From: Allobranchiibius sp. CTAmp26
GTDB lineage: Bacteria > Actinomycetota > Actinomycetes > Actinomycetales > Dermatophilaceae
Reading direction: 5' to 3'
DNA: 64,000 bases
Assembly: GCF_017565405.1 (NCBI RefSeq)
Contig: NZ_JAGEKR010000012.1
Location: 186,001-250,000 of the forward strand
The position numbers and the translations under genes are program-made. A model generated the notes under the pieces. The model made no database searches. It worked only from the letters and a program-made list of their open reading frames with translations, and was not told the origin of the DNA. Positions 33,413 to 43,308 of the stretch are shown piece after piece (within the stretch, counting starts at the first letter, position 1; each line of letters begins with the position of its first letter).

Positions 33413-34399
33413 ATGAAGATCGCCATCACCGGCTCCATCGCCACCGACCACCTGATGACCTTCCGTGGCCGGTTCGCCGACTCCCTCGTCCCGGAACAGC
33501 TGAACAAGATCTCGCTGTCCTTCCTCGCCGAGGAGTTGCAGATCCGTCGAGGCGGGGTCGCCGCGAACATCGGATTCGGGATGGCGGTCCTGGGCGAGCA
33601 CCCGTTGCTGGTCGGAGCCGTCGGGGAGGACTTCGCGTCGTACCGGTCCTGGCTGGAGCGCCATGGCGTCGATTGCGAGTCGGTGCGGGTCTCCGAGACC
33701 AAGCACACGGCGCGCTTCGTGTGCACCACCGACGACGACCAGGCGCAGATCGCCACGTTCTACGCCGGCGCGATGGGGGAGGCACGGGAGATCGAGCTCG
33801 GCCCGGTCGCGGCACGCGTGGGGGGTCTTGACCTGGTGCTGGTCGGCGCCAACGACCCCGAGGGCATGCGCCGGCATTCCGACGAATGCCGTTCGCGCGG
33901 AATTCCGTTCGTCGCCGACCCCTCCCAGCAGCTGGCGTTCGCCGACGGCCCGTTCATCCGCGAGCTCATCACCGGCGCCACCTACCTGATGACCAACGAG
34001 TACGAGGCGCACCTCACCGAGCAGAAGACCGGCTGGACCAGTGAGCAGATCCTCGAGCACGTCGGCGTACGCGTCATCACCCGCGGCCGCGACGGCGCGC
34101 GGATCCTGCGCAAGGGGGCCGACCCGATCGACGTGCCCATCGCCGGCGAGGTCGCGAGCGTGGACCCCACCGGTGTCGGCGACGCCTTCCGCGCCGGATT
34201 CCTCTGCGGCCTCGCCTGGGATCTGGACCTGGTCACCTGCGCCCAGATCGGCTCGACCCTCGCGACGTACGTCGTGGAGACGGTCGGCACCCAGGAGTAC
34301 GTCCTCGGCCGCGCCCACTTCCTCGGACGGCTGGCCGCGGCGTACGGCGACGACGCGGCGGCGACCGTGCAGGCCAGGTTGCGCATCCCGCGCGACTGA
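33413..34399 (+). CDS. adoK: PfkB-type adenosine kinase
   Basis: The 328-residue sugar/nucleoside kinase opens with IAITGSIATDHLM, has RRGGVAANIGFGMAVLG near 50, ADPSQQLA in the middle and the PfkB signature DPTGVGDAFRAGF near 250 with the catalytic Asp. Its sequence matches, block by block, what I recall of M. tuberculosis AdoK (Rv2202c), which phosphorylates adenosine although it resembles ribokinases more than eukaryotic adenosine kinase. Other actinobacterial relatives are annotated only as carbohydrate kinases, so adenosine specificity is by homology. Its position between erpA and the ctaC region is the same as in mycobacteria. Confidence 0.85.
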   Translation: MKIAITGSIATDHLMTFRGRFADSLVPEQLNKISLSFLAEELQIRRGGVAANIGFGMAVLGEHPLLVGAVGEDFASYRSWLERHGVDCESVRVSETKHTARFVCTTDDDQAQIATFYAGAMGEAREIELGPVAARVGGLDLVLVGANDPEGMRRHSDECRSRGIPFVADPSQQLAFADGPFIRELITGATYLMTNEYEAHLTEQKTGWTSEQILEHVGVRVITRGRDGARILRKGADPIDVPIAGEVASVDPTGVGDAFRAGFLCGLAWDLDLVTCAQIGSTLATYVVETVGTQEYVLGRAHFLGRLAAAYGDDAAATVQARLRIPRD

Positions 34400-34425
34400 G
34401 ACGACCCAGGACGGCAGGTCGACCC

Positions 34426-35115
34426 GTGTCGCCGATCGAACCGGCACCGTCGCAGTGGTCGCTGCGGTTCGATCCCGCGCACCCGTCGGACCTGGTGGCG
34501 ATCGGCGCCGATCTCGAACCCGGCACGTTGCTCGCGGCGTACCGCACGGGCCTGTTCCCGATGGGCACCGGCGCCGAGGGCGGACCGCCGATGGGCTGGT
34601 GGTCGCCCGTGGACCGCGGCGTGCTGCTGCCGGGTGAGCACCACGTGTCCCGCTCGCTGCGCCGCTCCCGACGACGTTTCACCACCAGCATCGATCGGGA
34701 TTTCGACGGCGTGGTGGGCGCCTGCGCGGACCCTGGTCGGGACGGGCGCTGGATCACCCCCTCGGTGGTCGGGGCCTACCGCCGCATGTACGAGCTCGGC
34801 TGGGCGCACTCCGTCGAGGTGTGGGACGAGGACGGCACGTTGGCCGGCGGTCTGTACGGCGTAGCGATCGGTGCGTTCTTCGCGGGGGAGTCGATGTTCC
34901 ACCACGTGACCGACGCCGGGAAGGTCGCCGTGTGGGTGCTGGCCGAGCAGGTGCTGGCCGCGGGTGCGCCGGGGCTGATCGATGTGCAGTGGCACACCGA
35001 TCACCTGGGCACGCTCGGGGTCCGGGAGATCGACCGTCGCAGCTATCTGCGACTGCTGGACCGGGCGGTCACCGGGACCTTGCCGTCCGCGTTCGCAGGG
35101 ACCGTTTCGCGCTGA
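34426..35115 (+). CDS. aat: Leucyl/phenylalanyl-tRNA-protein transferase
   Basis: This 229-residue enzyme adds Leu or Phe to proteins with N-terminal Arg or Lys, marking them for ClpS/ClpAP degradation by the N-end rule. GLVAIGADLEPGTLLAAYRTGLFPMG-type sequence (DLVAIGADLEPG then YRTGLFPMG) and WWSPVDRGVL, AHSVEVWDEDG, GGLYGVAIGAFFAGESMFH are family signatures. The GTG start lies 26 nt after adoK, suggesting co-transcription. It is of standard length. Confidence 0.93.
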   Translation: MSPIEPAPSQWSLRFDPAHPSDLVAIGADLEPGTLLAAYRTGLFPMGTGAEGGPPMGWWSPVDRGVLLPGEHHVSRSLRRSRRRFTTSIDRDFDGVVGACADPGRDGRWITPSVVGAYRRMYELGWAHSVEVWDEDGTLAGGLYGVAIGAFFAGESMFHHVTDAGKVAVWVLAEQVLAAGAPGLIDVQWHTDHLGTLGVREIDRRSYLRLLDRAVTGTLPSAFAGTVSR

Positions 35116-35251
35116 ATCACCGGGGCAGACGTCACGGCACCGACACGGTCAGCGCCCACCCGGCGTACCGGGAGCATGCAACGGGCGGCCCGGTGCCTTC
35201 CAGGGCTCCCCGGACGCGGGTGCCGCCCTGCCTCAACGTGTGGGCCTGGGA

Positions 35252-35257
35252 TAAGGT
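35252..35257 (+). promoter_or_regulatory. -10 box of ctaC
   Basis: TAAGGT ends 6 nt before the GTG at 35264, so the ctaC-ctaD-ctaF message is probably leaderless. Confidence 0.5.
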
Positions 35258-35263
35258 TTCGTC

Positions 35264-36205
35264 GTGTCCGGAACCCGTGAAAACCAGTCCGGCGGGACCT
35301 CGCGCCGACCCGTGAAGCCGCCCCGGTCGTTGCGCCGTCGGCTGGGATACGTCGCAGTGGTGGCGCTCAGCGCGACCGCCCTGTCCGGCTGCACCGCGCA
35401 GCAGCGCCGCGGCTTCCTCCCGCACGGCATCACCAAGGTGTCCCCGGGCATCACCGACTTCTGGGTCGCGTCGTGGCTGTGGGCCCTCGGCGTCGGTGTG
35501 CTCGTCTGGGGTCTGATCATCTACAGCGCGGTCCGCTACCGCCGTAAGAAGACCGACACCGGGCTGCCCCCGCAGCTGGCCTACAACGTGCCGATCGAGA
35601 TCCTCTACACCGTCGTCCCGGTGATCATGGTGGCCGTGCTCTTCGGCAAGACCGTCGAGCTGGAGAACAAGATGCTCGACACCTCCGGCACCCCGCAGAA
35701 CACCGTGAACGTCATCGGCAAGCAGTGGTCCTGGGACTTCAACTACGTCAACGACAAGACGTACGACACCGGCGAGCAGGCCGTGCTGAACGGCAAGCCC
35801 GGCGCCGAGAAGACCATCCCGACGCTGTACCTGCCGGTCAACAAGCGCACCGAGTTCATCCTCACCTCCCGTGACGTGATCCACGACTTCTGGGTGATCG
35901 CGTTCCTGCAGAAGATGGACATGATCCCGGGCAAGGTCAACAAGTTCGATGTCACGCCGACCCAGATCGGTACCTACCGCGGCAAGTGCGCGGAATTGTG
36001 CGGCGCCTACCACTCCCAGATGTTGTTCAACGTCAAGGTGGTGAACGCCGCCGACTACGCCAAGCAGATGCAGCGACTGCGCGCGGCCGGTCAGTCCGGC
36101 TTCCTGTCCAACGCGCTCAACCGGTCCGGTTTTGAGAACGGTCAGCAGCAGTACCTGCCGTCCGGCCTCAACTCCTCGGACGTCGTCAACGTTGGGAGCA
36201 AGTGA
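35264..36205 (+). CDS. ctaC: Cytochrome c oxidase subunit II
   Basis: This 313-residue subunit of the aa3 oxidase holds the CuA centre that receives electrons from cytochrome cc (QcrC). A basic N-terminus ([12 protein letters not shown]) leads to a signal helix ending in the lipobox LSGC, so it is probably a lipoprotein. Two membrane helices follow (about 65-87 and 112-130), then the CuA domain with [10 protein letters not shown] and [14 protein letters not shown] carrying the two Cys, His and Met ligands. The C-terminal tail of about 50 residues is longer than usual. Its stop overlaps the ctaD start (TGATG). Confidence 0.96.
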   Translation: MSGTRENQSGGTSRRPVKPPRSLRRRLGYVAVVALSATALSGCTAQQRRGFLPHGITKVSPGITDFWVASWLWALGVGVLVWGLIIYSAVRYRRKKTDTGLPPQLAYNVPIEILYTVVPVIMVAVLFGKTVELENKMLDTSGTPQNTVNVIGKQWSWDFNYVNDKTYDTGEQAVLNGKPGAEKTIPTLYLPVNKRTEFILTSRDVIHDFWVIAFLQKMDMIPGKVNKFDVTPTQIGTYRGKCAELCGAYHSQMLFNVKVVNAADYAKQMQRLRAAGQSGFLSNALNRSGFENGQQQYLPSGLNSSDVVNVGSK

Positions 36206-37971
36206 TGGCGAGCACCACGGCAGATCGGACCCGGGGCGCAGGTGACTTCCGCGAGACGGCCGCACCGACCCGCGAGCGTCAGCTCGGTCGCACCATCGTC
36301 AAGTGGATCACCGCGACCGATCACAAGGTCATCGGCCACCTGTACTTCATCACCTCCTTCGCCTGGTTCCTGATCGGCGGCCTGCTGGCCCTGCTCATCC
36401 GCGCGGAGCTGTGGGCGCCGGGGCTGCAGATCGTGGACAACCCCGAGCAGTACAACCAGCTGTTCACCATGCACGGCACGATCATGCTGCTGCTGTTCGC
36501 GACGCCGCTCTTCGCGGGTTTCGCGAACGCGCTGATGCCGTTGCAGATCGGCTCGCCGGACGTGGCGTTCCCCCGGCTGAACATGTTCGCCTACTGGCTC
36601 TACCTCTTCGGTGGCCTCATCGCCGCCGGTGGCTTCCTCACCCCGCAGGGCGCCGCGGCGTTCGGCTGGTTCGCCTACGCGCCGCTGTCCAACTCGGTCT
36701 ACAGCCCGGGTGTCGGTGGCAACCTGTGGGTCTTCGGCCTGGCCCTCGCCGGGTTCGGCACGATCCTCGGGTCGGTCAACTTCATCACCACGATCGTGTG
36801 CATGCGCGCTCCCGGTATGACGATGTTCCGGATGCCGATGTTCGTCTGGACCGTCCTCATCACCTCGATCCTGGTGATCGTGGTCTTCCCGGTGCTGGCC
36901 GCCGCGCTGTTCGCGCTGGGCGCCGACCGGGTGATGGGTGCGCACGTCTTCGACTCCCAGAACGCCGGAGCGATGCTCTGGGAGCACATGTTCTGGTTCT
37001 TCGGGCACCCCGAGGTCTACATCATCGCGTTGCCGTTCTTCGGGATCATCTCCGAGGTGCTGCCGGTGTTCTCCCGCAAGCCGCTCTTCGGTTACAAGAC
37101 GCTGGTCTTCGCGACCATCGCCATCGCGGCCCTGTCGGTGAGCGTGTGGGCGCACCACATGTACGCGACCGGTCAGGTGCTGCTGCCGTTCTTCGCGGTG
37201 ATGACGATGCTCATCGCCGTGCCGACCGGAGTGAAGTTCTTCAACTGGATCGGCACCATGTGGGGCGGCTCGATCACCTTCGAGACACCCATGCTCTGGG
37301 CGATCGGCTTCCTGGTCACCTTCCTCTTCGGCGGCCTGACCGGCGTCATCCTGGCCAGTCCTGCCCTCGACCTGAACCTGTCGGACTCCTACTTCGTGGT
37401 CGCGCACTTCCACTATGTGGTGTTCGGCACCGTCGTGTTCGCGATGTTCGCCGGGTGGTACTTCTGGTGGCCCAAGCTGACCGGCCGGATGCTCGACGAA
37501 CGCCTCGGCAAGCTGCACTTCTGGCTGCTGTTCATCGGCTTCCACACGACGTTCCTCATCCAGCACTGGCTGGGTGTGGAGGGCATGCCCCGGCGCTACG
37601 CCGACTACCTGCCGGAGGACGGCTTCCAGTGGATGAACGACGTGTCCACCGTCGGCTCGTTCATCCTCGGCGTCTCGATGCTGCCGTTCATCTACAACGT
37701 CTACAAGACCTGGCGCACGGCGCCGCTGGTCGAGACCGACGACCCGTGGGGGTACGGCGCGTCACTGGAGTGGGCGACCTCGTGCCCGCCGCCGCGGCAC
37801 AACTTCGACTCCATCCCGCGGATCCGCTCCGAGCGCCCGGCGTTCGATCTGCACCACCCGGAGGTCGCGGCGACGTCGGTCGCGCCTGCTCCCGACGCGT
37901 TGTCCAAGCTGATGGGCCCTAGTGACCGCGGGTCGCAGACCATGGGCGGCGAACGGAAGGCTGACCGATGA
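36205..37971 (+). CDS. ctaD: Cytochrome c oxidase subunit I
   Basis: The 588-residue catalytic subunit of the aa3 oxidase has twelve membrane helices. Haem and copper ligands are visible in [23 protein letters not shown] (with the His-Tyr pair), HHMYATGQ and HFHYVVFG. The polar C-terminal tail is typical of actinobacteria. It lies between ctaC and ctaF with overlaps of one and four bases. The ATG at 36205 has a GGGAG ribosome site in the end of ctaC. Confidence 0.97.
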   Translation: MASTTADRTRGAGDFRETAAPTRERQLGRTIVKWITATDHKVIGHLYFITSFAWFLIGGLLALLIRAELWAPGLQIVDNPEQYNQLFTMHGTIMLLLFATPLFAGFANALMPLQIGSPDVAFPRLNMFAYWLYLFGGLIAAGGFLTPQGAAAFGWFAYAPLSNSVYSPGVGGNLWVFGLALAGFGTILGSVNFITTIVCMRAPGMTMFRMPMFVWTVLITSILVIVVFPVLAAALFALGADRVMGAHVFDSQNAGAMLWEHMFWFFGHPEVYIIALPFFGIISEVLPVFSRKPLFGYKTLVFATIAIAALSVSVWAHHMYATGQVLLPFFAVMTMLIAVPTGVKFFNWIGTMWGGSITFETPMLWAIGFLVTFLFGGLTGVILASPALDLNLSDSYFVVAHFHYVVFGTVVFAMFAGWYFWWPKLTGRMLDERLGKLHFWLLFIGFHTTFLIQHWLGVEGMPRRYADYLPEDGFQWMNDVSTVGSFILGVSMLPFIYNVYKTWRTAPLVETDDPWGYGASLEWATSCPPPRHNFDSIPRIRSERPAFDLHHPEVAATSVAPAPDALSKLMGPSDRGSQTMGGERKADR

Positions 37972-38369
37972 AGGTCGAGTACAAGCTGTTCAGCATCCTG
38001 TTCAGCTTCTCCGCTGTGATGGGCGTGATCTACGGGTTCTTCACCCACTGGCACGAGCCGGTCGGCGTGGTGGGTCTTTTCCTGACCGCCGGACTCTGCC
38101 TGATGATCGCGTTCTTCCTGTGGTTCACCGGCCGCAAGATCGACCTGCGCCCGGACGACAACCCCGACGCCTTGATCAGCGATGTCGAGGGCGACTTCGG
38201 CTTCTTCAGCCCGCACTCGTGGTGGCCGCTCTTCCTCGGCCTCTCCGGCGCGATCGTCTTCCTCGGGTTAGCGGTCGGTTGGTGGATGGTCATCATCGGG
38301 ATACCGCTGCTGGCCCTGTCCGCCATCGGCTGGGTGTTCGAGTACTTCCGGGGTGAAGAGGCGATCTGA
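37968..38369 (+). CDS. ctaF: Cytochrome c oxidase subunit IV (actinobacterial)
   Basis: This 133-residue membrane protein has four hydrophobic segments and the actinobacterial CtaF pattern: [41 protein letters not shown], then [18 protein letters not shown] and the [10 protein letters not shown] end. It is part of the bc1-aa3 supercomplex and is specific to actinobacteria. The start overlaps ctaD by 4 nt (ATGA), completing a ctaC-ctaD-ctaF operon. Confidence 0.95.
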   Translation: MKVEYKLFSILFSFSAVMGVIYGFFTHWHEPVGVVGLFLTAGLCLMIAFFLWFTGRKIDLRPDDNPDALISDVEGDFGFFSPHSWWPLFLGLSGAIVFLGLAVGWWMVIIGIPLLALSAIGWVFEYFRGEEAI

Positions 38370-38437
38370 TCGCCCTCCCGCAGCTGCAGGACGCCGGCGC
38401 CGCAGCGGCGTGGGCACTTCGATGATCTGAGACGGCC

Positions 38438-39454
38438 GTGACCCAGACAACCCGTATCACCCTGCAGGCTCGCCCGAAGGGTGAGCCCATCGACAGCGAC
38501 TTCCGCGTCGAGCAGGCCGAGCTGGATCAGCCCGGGCAGGATCAGGTGTTGCTGGAGACGCTCTACCTCTCGCTCGATCCCTACATGCGCGGCCGGATGA
38601 GCGACGCACCGTCGTACGCCGCTCCGGTGCAGATCGGCCAGACGATGGTCGGGGCCACCGTGTCCCGGGTGCTGCAGGCCCCAGGTGGACAATTCGCGCC
38701 GGGCGACGTGGTGCTGGGGTACGGCGGGTGGCAGAGCCACTCCGTCGAGCCGGTCTCCTACCTGCAGAAGGTCGACACCGGCACCGCACCCGTCAGCACG
38801 GCACTCGGCGTCCTCGGGATGCCCGGGTTCACCGCGTACGCAGGCCTGCTGCAGATCGGTAGGCCGCAGTCTGGCGAGACCGTCGTGGTGGCCGCGGCCA
38901 GTGGCCCGGTGGGAAGCGCGGTCGGACAGATCGCGAAGCTGCGCGGCGCCCGTGCGGTGGCCATCGCCGGTGGCCAGGCGAAGGTCGACTACTGCCGCGA
39001 GATCGGCTTCGACGCCGCCGTCGACCACCGGTCCGAGAGCTTCCGCGACGATCTGGCGGCAGCGACGCCGGACGGCGTCGACGTCTACTTCGAGAACGTC
39101 GGCGGTGCGGTCTGGGACGCGGTGCTGCCCCGTCTCAACACGTACGCGCGGGTGCCGGTCTGCGGCCTGGTGTCGGTCTACAACGCGACCTCACTGCCGG
39201 AGGGTCCGGACCGCTCGGGGGTGCTGATGGGCACGATCCTGCGCAAGAGCCTGAACGTGCGCGGGTTCATCCAGACCGAGTTCGTCGCGGACCACTTCGC
39301 CGACTTCCAGCGCGAGATGTCCGGCTGGGTCTCCTCGGGCCAGGTGCAGTACCGCGAGGACGTCGTCGAGGGGCTGGACCACACCGTGGAGGCGTTCCGC
39401 GGGCTGCTCGCCGGTCGCAACTTCGGCAAGCTCGTCGTGAAGGTGGCCGAGTAG
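38438..39454 (+). CDS. NADP-dependent MDR oxidoreductase
   Basis: A 338-residue zinc-independent medium-chain dehydrogenase of the LTB4-12-hydroxydehydrogenase/alkenal-reductase type. YLSLDPYMRGRMSD in the first third, the dinucleotide motif ASGPVGSAVGQIAKLRGA near 150-167 and YFENVGGAVWDAVLPRL are characteristic. It probably reduces conjugated carbonyls with NADPH. It is 68 nt downstream of ctaF on the same strand but has no functional link to the oxidase that I can see. The GTG start at 38438 gives the usual N-terminus. Confidence 0.9.
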   Translation: MTQTTRITLQARPKGEPIDSDFRVEQAELDQPGQDQVLLETLYLSLDPYMRGRMSDAPSYAAPVQIGQTMVGATVSRVLQAPGGQFAPGDVVLGYGGWQSHSVEPVSYLQKVDTGTAPVSTALGVLGMPGFTAYAGLLQIGRPQSGETVVVAAASGPVGSAVGQIAKLRGARAVAIAGGQAKVDYCREIGFDAAVDHRSESFRDDLAAATPDGVDVYFENVGGAVWDAVLPRLNTYARVPVCGLVSVYNATSLPEGPDRSGVLMGTILRKSLNVRGFIQTEFVADHFADFQREMSGWVSSGQVQYREDVVEGLDHTVEAFRGLLAGRNFGKLVVKVAE

Positions 39455-39483
39455 TCCGAGCGGCCTACCCGGCCGGTGCGGTT

Positions 39484-39500
39484 GTCAGCAAATTACTGAC
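39484..39500. terminator. Possible bidirectional terminator
   Basis: GTCAG and CTGAC (39484-39488, 39496-39500) flank an AT-rich 7-nt loop between two convergent stop codons. The stem is only 5 bp. Confidence 0.25.
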
Positions 39501-39507
39501 GCCCGCA

Positions 39508-40338
39508 TCACCATCGTGCTGACCATGACTCGGGGTCGGCGCTGAAGTATCCGTCGCGCAGCACCGGCACTGCCTGCAGGGTGTGGAGCTCGGCAGCGAT
39601 CCGCACATCCTGGCCGTAGCCGCGGTGGGTCAGTTCACGCCCGCTGGCGCACTCCCGCAACGCGCCCAGCAGGTCGTCCTCGACTGCCCGATACGCGGCC
39701 ACGGCCATCCGCGCCTCGAGGGACAGGTCCACCGGCTGCAGGTCGAGCGCCGCGATGATTGCGCCTGCACCCCACAGGTCCTCGTACGCCGGCCGCAGCG
39801 AGTCGTCGGGCCAGCGTTCGCCCGCAGGCACCACCAGGACGGTGGCTCCCGGGTCGGTTGCACGGCGGGCACGGAGCCACTCGCCGACCGCGTCGGCATT
39901 GAGCAGGCAGCCGGCGACCACCTGGACGCCGGCGTCGGCGAGCAGGGTCGCGACGGTGGACCCGTTGGGGGAGGGGAGCAGCAGGTCGGGGACCGTCGCC
40001 GCTGTCACCACGGATCCGGGGGACAGCCCGACCGTCTCCGGACCTCCCTGCTCTCGGTCCCGCCCTGCGGCCAACTGCACCCCGAGCTCGTCTGCCCGAC
40101 GGCGGGCGCCATCACCTGCCCAGCGGTACGGGTGGACGCGCGCACCCCGCGACGTCGCCAACGTCACGGTCGTGGTGAAACTGAGGACGTCGACGACGAC
40201 CGCGACGGTGCGGGGTACCGACGGTGCGGGCGTGCCCTTCCCCGCGCGGTCCACGAGCCGGGCGGCCATCGGCCCCCACTCACACCGCACCACAGACGAC
40301 TGCTGCCGATGTGCGTGGAGCACATCGGCAGCAGTCAT
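39508..40338 (-). CDS. ComB-like 2-phosphosulfolactate phosphatase family protein
   Basis: The 276-residue protein has the ComB blocks VVVDVLSFTTTVTLATSRGARVHPYRW, LPSPNGSTVATLL with its Ser/Asn, and a late SLEARMAVAAY. ComB in methanogens dephosphorylates phosphosulfolactate in coenzyme M synthesis. Actinobacterial relatives are annotated by homology and their real substrate is unknown. RCEWGPMAARLVD is the conserved family start, and the ATG at 40338 provides the usual 20-odd residues before it. A perfect 17-bp hairpin lies over the start and first codons. Confidence 0.75.
   Translation of the reverse strand: MTAADVLHAHRQQSSVVRCEWGPMAARLVDRAGKGTPAPSVPRTVAVVVDVLSFTTTVTLATSRGARVHPYRWAGDGARRRADELGVQLAAGRDREQGGPETVGLSPGSVVTAATVPDLLLPSPNGSTVATLLADAGVQVVAGCLLNADAVGEWLRARRATDPGATVLVVPAGERWPDDSLRPAYEDLWGAGAIIAALDLQPVDLSLEARMAVAAYRAVEDDLLGALRECASGRELTHRGYGQDVRIAAELHTLQAVPVLRDGYFSADPESWSARW
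40298..40336 (-). terminator. Perfect 17-bp hairpin: qcr terminator over the comB start
   Basis: GACTGCTGCCGATGTGC (40298-40314) and its exact complement (40320-40336) are separated by GTGGA. On the minus strand the hairpin begins about 30 nt after the qcrB stop and includes the last base of the comB-like start codon, so it could end the qcrCAB transcript and also sequester comB translation. Confidence 0.6.
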
Positions 40339-40366
40339 GTCTCGCGAGACTATCCCGCGCGCGGGA

Positions 40367-42187
40367 TCAGGACGGTTCCTGGTCCTGCGGGTGAGAGTAA
40401 GCGTGTCCGGACGAGAGCTCCTCGGCCCCACCGTGCATGTGGTGGTCGAATTCGTCGCTGTCGATCTCCAGCCGGTCCCCGTCCTCGGCCGACTCGATCG
40501 ATTCGAATGCCTGCCCGTCGTGATGCGCGGCAGCCAGCTCGGCGGGCGTGATGGCCTCGATCCGGTCGTTGAAGTAGAAGTGCGACAGCCGGGCCCGCAT
40601 CTTGTCCTTGGCGATCTGACGTCGGCCGACACCGTTGGAGTCGGCTTCCGTCGGGGCCGCGATCGGCCGGTGCGTCTCGTAGGACACCAGACGCCAACGG
40701 TCGTGCTCGGACAGCGGGGTGTGCGCCTCGAAGAAGCGACCCTCCGCCGTCCGGATGAGACGACCGGACTCCTTGCCGTGCAGGACCAGATCGCGATCAC
40801 TGCGCTGCAGCGACATGCACAGCCGCTTGGTGATCCAGAAGACCAACGGCGGGAGGATGAAGATCGATGCCTGCATCACGTGCGTGATGTCGTTGATCGA
40901 CAGATGCAGCGTGATCGCCATGATGTCGTTGCCGGAGGCCACGAACAGCACGAAGTAGAACGCGATGAATCCCATGCCGATCGCCGTACGGGTCGGCGCG
41001 TTGCGCGGACGGTCGAGCAGGTGATGCTCGCGCTTGTCACCGGTGATCCACGCCTCGAGGAACGGATAGACCCCCAGCGCGGTGAAGATGACCGGGATGA
41101 GCAGGATCGCACCGATCATCACGTTCAGGCTGAAGGTGTGCCCCAGCAAGGTGAACTCCCACCACCCGGGCGACAGTCGCAGCGCGCCGTCGGCGAAGCC
41201 CATGTACCAGTCGGGCTGAGCGCCGGCGGTGACCATGGTCGGCTCGTACGGGCCGTACATCCAGATCGGGTTGATCGTGACGAGACCGGAGATCAGCGCC
41301 GTGATGCCGAACACGATGAAGAAGAAGCCACCCGCCTTGGCGGTGTAGACCGGCATCAGCTTGAAGCCGACGACGTTGTGGTCCGAGCGACCCGGGCCGG
41401 GGAACTGGGTGTGCTTGTGCACGATCAGCAGGATCATGTGTGCCGCGAAGAGGCCCATGATGATCGCCGGCAGCAACAAGACGTGCACCGTGAACAGGCG
41501 AGGGATGATCTCGCTTCCCGGGAACGCACCGCCGAACACGAAGTACGCCACGTAGCTGCCGATCACCGGGATCGAGAGCATGAAGCCCTGTGCCGCGCGG
41601 ATACCCGTACCGGACAGCAGGTCGTCCGGAAGCGAGTAACCGGCGAAGCCCTCGACCATCGCGAGCATGAAGAGCAGCACGCCGATGACCCAGTTGATCT
41701 CGCGCGGCTTGCGGAACGCGCCGGTGAAGAACACTCGGAACATGTGCAGCATGATCGCGACGAGGAAGAGCAGTGCCGCCCAGTGGTGGATCTGCCGGAT
41801 CAGCAGGCCGCCGCGGACGTCCATCGAGATGTCGACGGTGGACTTGTAGGCCTCGCTCATCTGCTGGCCCTGCAGCGGGGTGTAGGACCCGTGGTAGATG
41901 GTCTCACCCATGCTCGGCACGTACCAGAACGTGAGGAAGGTCCCGGTGATCAGCAGGATGATCAGCGAGTACATCGCGACCTCACCGAGCATGAACGACC
42001 AGTGGTCCGGGAAGACCTTGTTCATCAGGTAGCGGATGCCCTTGGCGCCGCCGGTGCGCTCGTCCATCCAGTTGGCGACGCCGCCGACAGCACCTCCGCC
42101 CTTTTTCTTGGGGGCGGTGGACGTCTCGTCGTCGCCGCGCAGTGCGTCGGCGGGTCGACCGGTACCGGTGTGTGCGTCGGAGGTCAT
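40367..42187 (-). CDS. qcrB: Cytochrome bc1 complex cytochrome b subunit
   Basis: This 606-residue subunit oxidises menaquinol. Two haem-b His pairs are in RQIHHWAALLFLVAIMLHMFR and FTVHVLLLPAIIMGLFAAHM. The quinol-site PEWY motif appears as PDWY (QPDWYMG), the actinobacterial form. The cytoplasmic C-terminal extension of about 140 residues is also typical of this phylum. It is the target of Q203-type inhibitors in mycobacteria. The start overlaps the qcrA stop by 4 nt. Confidence 0.96.
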   Translation of the reverse strand: MTSDAHTGTGRPADALRGDDETSTAPKKKGGGAVGGVANWMDERTGGAKGIRYLMNKVFPDHWSFMLGEVAMYSLIILLITGTFLTFWYVPSMGETIYHGSYTPLQGQQMSEAYKSTVDISMDVRGGLLIRQIHHWAALLFLVAIMLHMFRVFFTGAFRKPREINWVIGVLLFMLAMVEGFAGYSLPDDLLSGTGIRAAQGFMLSIPVIGSYVAYFVFGGAFPGSEIIPRLFTVHVLLLPAIIMGLFAAHMILLIVHKHTQFPGPGRSDHNVVGFKLMPVYTAKAGGFFFIVFGITALISGLVTINPIWMYGPYEPTMVTAGAQPDWYMGFADGALRLSPGWWEFTLLGHTFSLNVMIGAILLIPVIFTALGVYPFLEAWITGDKREHHLLDRPRNAPTRTAIGMGFIAFYFVLFVASGNDIMAITLHLSINDITHVMQASIFILPPLVFWITKRLCMSLQRSDRDLVLHGKESGRLIRTAEGRFFEAHTPLSEHDRWRLVSYETHRPIAAPTEADSNGVGRRQIAKDKMRARLSHFYFNDRIEAITPAELAAAHHDGQAFESIESAEDGDRLEIDSDEFDHHMHGGAEELSSGHAYSHPQDQEPS

Positions 42188-43308
42188 GCGCGCTCCCAGA
42201 AGCTAGGACCGACGGGCTCTTGGAATCCTTGGTCAGCGACGAGGTAACCCGCGTCGTTCACCGAGATCTTCAGCTGGGGCAGACGGCGCTTCGCCGGGCC
42301 GAAGATGACCTCGCAGTCGTTCGTCATGTCGAACGTCGACTGGTGGCAGGGGCAGAGCAGGTGGTGCGTCGTGTGTTCGTAGAGGCCGACGGGGCAACCG
42401 ACGTGCGTGCAGATCTTGGAGTAGGCGACCACGCCCTGGATGCCCCAACTGGCTTCCTTGGCGTTCTTGATGTCGCTCTCCTGCATGCTGACCAGCAGCA
42501 CCGCGGCCTTGACCTTGGCGTCCTGCGGGTTCTGGACGTCGTCGATGCCCTCGGGCAGCACGTGGAAGACGCTGCCCAGGGTGACGTCGGACAGCCGGAT
42601 CGGGGTGTTCTCCGGGTCGCGCATCAACCGGCGGCCCTTGCCGTTCAGCTTGCGGTCCCAGAGGGTGACGCCCAGGTTGTCGTGCGGCAACGGGCCAAGG
42701 GAGCCCACCAGCTGCAGGCCGAGGGGTACGACGAACAGGCCGAGCGCACCGCCGAGGGAGTACTTGATCAGCGGCCTGCGGGTGAGCTGTGTCGACTCGG
42801 CACTGTCGGTCAGGATCTTGACGGTGCCTTCGCGGTCCTCATCGGGGGAGCGCAGCGTGTGGCGCTCCTCCACGACCTCGGTGTCGGACATCAGGGTCTT
42901 GGCCCAGTGCACGGCGCCCAGGCCGATGCACAGCAGCGAGATCCCGAGCGTCACACCCAGCGCGACGTGCAGCGCCTTGGTCGCCCCGATGAGCGGCAGC
43001 GTGACGATCTCGCCCTTGCCGACGACGATGTAGGAGATCACGAACAGCAGGGTGGCCAGCATCGAGACGCCGAAGAGACTGGCGACCTGACGCTCCGAGC
43101 GCTTCGCGGCAGCCGGGTCGTCGTCGCCGAGGCGGTGGACGTGCTCGGGCAGGCCGGGGTTCTCGAACCGCTCCGGCAGCGCTCCGCTGCCCTCGTGGTG
43201 ACCGTCACCCAGGTTGATCAGGTCCGAGCCCTGGCGGCCGTGGTCCCCAGGCTCGGGCTGGTGCTCGGAGTGGTCGTGCCGCTCCGGGCCGGTGAACGAA
43301 GTAGTCAT
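42184..43308 (-). CDS. qcrA: Cytochrome bc1 complex Rieske iron-sulfur subunit
   Basis: The 374-residue Rieske protein has a His/Asp-rich cytoplasmic N-terminus, three membrane helices rather than one (about 95-115, 127-150 and 193-215; an actinobacterial feature) and the C-terminal 2Fe-2S domain with CTHVGCPV and CPCHQSTFD. It passes electrons from quinol to the QcrC haems. Its ATG at 43308 overlaps the qcrC stop by one base (TGATG). Confidence 0.96.
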   Translation of the reverse strand: MTTSFTGPERHDHSEHQPEPGDHGRQGSDLINLGDGHHEGSGALPERFENPGLPEHVHRLGDDDPAAAKRSERQVASLFGVSMLATLLFVISYIVVGKGEIVTLPLIGATKALHVALGVTLGISLLCIGLGAVHWAKTLMSDTEVVEERHTLRSPDEDREGTVKILTDSAESTQLTRRPLIKYSLGGALGLFVVPLGLQLVGSLGPLPHDNLGVTLWDRKLNGKGRRLMRDPENTPIRLSDVTLGSVFHVLPEGIDDVQNPQDAKVKAAVLLVSMQESDIKNAKEASWGIQGVVAYSKICTHVGCPVGLYEHTTHHLLCPCHQSTFDMTNDCEVIFGPAKRRLPQLKISVNDAGYLVADQGFQEPVGPSFWERA

